Shown in pieces: positions 63,915-64,000 of a stretch of 64,000 nt of DNA. Source of the stretch: Nitrospira sp. (GTDB taxonomy: Bacteria > Nitrospirota > Nitrospiria > Nitrospirales > Nitrospiraceae). The translations under genes were made by a program, and so were the position numbers. Position 1 is the stretch's first letter. Every line of letters starts with the position of its first letter. Location: NCBI GenBank assembly GCA_019636875.1, contig JAHBWR010000004.1, forward strand, positions 1-64,000, written 5' to 3'. The notes below the pieces were generated by a model that saw only the letters and a list, made by a program, of their open reading frames with translations, had not been told where the DNA came from and searched no databases.

Positions 63915-64000
63915 ATGAAAGAGCCAGTGAAGAAAAAGTCTTCGTCGCCTCGCCCTGCCCGTGCACCAAAAGGACCCAAGAAAGAATCGGTCTTGTTTGA
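63915..64000 (+). CDS. Start of an unidentified gene, cut by the window edge
   Basis: ATG at 63915, four bases behind AAGGAGGA. The 28 visible residues are Lys/Pro/Ser/Arg-rich (MKEPVKKKSSSPRPARAPK), like the disordered basic heads of some cytoplasmic carbohydrate enzymes. Nothing more can be said. A competing ATG at 63911 in another frame meets a stop at the last base. Confidence 0.45.
   Translation, partial: MKEPVKKKSSSPRPARAPKGPKKESVLF

Noticed and set aside
63820-63918. 32-codon frame from TTG between the nucleotidyltransferase and the final gene
   Set aside because: AAGGGGG precedes it and its stop overlaps the next ATG, but the product has no recognisable feature; too weak to call.

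Overview
The window looks like a stretch of chromosome from a Nitrospira-type bacterium (phylum Nitrospirota). This is an inference from gene content, not from a marker gene. The supporting features are several small YtxH-like proteins, a 2-oxoacid:ferredoxin oxidoreductase of the kind used in reductive-TCA carbon fixation, an N-type F1Fo-ATPase operon, many small periplasmic and lipoprotein genes, and moderately high G+C. There is no rRNA, tRNA, CRISPR array, transposase or phage gene that I can see. Genes are dense, often overlap by 1-26 bases, and usually have clear GGAGG-type ribosome binding sites.

Layout. 1-9.7 kb: a PepSY tail, an HtrA-type protease, a YtxH protein, a Cu/Zn superoxide dismutase lipoprotein, GAPDH, a CysQ-like phosphatase, acetyl-CoA synthetase and a DUF3365-type haem protein. 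A TPR protein and a site-2 protease with CBS domains follow on the opposite strand. 10.1-15.1 kb: an oxoacid:ferredoxin oxidoreductase operon (gamma, alpha, beta) with a GltD-like flavoprotein fused to a two-cluster ferredoxin, then a zinc-ribbon protein, behind a sigma-54-like promoter. 15.2-21.3 kb: atpD-C-Q-B-E-F-A-G, an N-type ATPase without atpR and with an unusual c subunit. 21.5-31.6 kb: dihydrolipoamide dehydrogenase-like protein, GalT, a TreT-like trehalose synthase, PEP synthase, a Ca2+/cation antiporter and a P2-type ATPase. 32.1-33.6 kb: two exported cupredoxin-like proteins. 33.7-42.3 kb: a glucosyl/mannosyl-glycerate-type compatible-solute cluster (GpgS-like synthase, second glycosyltransferase, phosphatase) followed by a complete sugar ABC importer. 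42.4-46.5 kb: a CNNM/DUF21 protein facing an operon of MscS-like channel, soluble MgtE-N/CBS protein and MgtE. 46.6-56.1 kb: GlgX, TreZ and GlgB, enclosing an MscS channel and a metallopeptidase/ATP-grasp pair. 56.4-64 kb: AI-2E-type and BrkB-type membrane proteins, LapA, two more YtxH proteins, DUF4398 and OmpA lipoproteins, a PilZ-like protein, a zinc ribbon and a mannose-1-phosphate guanylyltransferase.

How the genes fit together. Acs (acetate to acetyl-CoA), the oxoacid oxidoreductase (acetyl-CoA plus CO2 to pyruvate, or the reverse), PpsA (pyruvate to PEP) and GAPDH make a route between C2 units and hexose. GlgB, GlgX, TreZ, TreT and GalT handle storage glucan and trehalose. The GpgS cluster, ABC importer, MscS-type channels, MgtE/CNNM and cation pumps look like osmotic and ionic homeostasis. 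The N-ATPase adds a second rotary coupling device. Together this reads as a metabolic and stress-flexibility region rather than a core housekeeping block. The most notable points are the flavoprotein-ferredoxin fusion in the por operon, the c subunit with Met where N-type and Na+ rotors carry Gln or Glu, the missing atpR, the soluble MgtE sensor half, and the metallopeptidase/ATP-grasp pair of unknown function.
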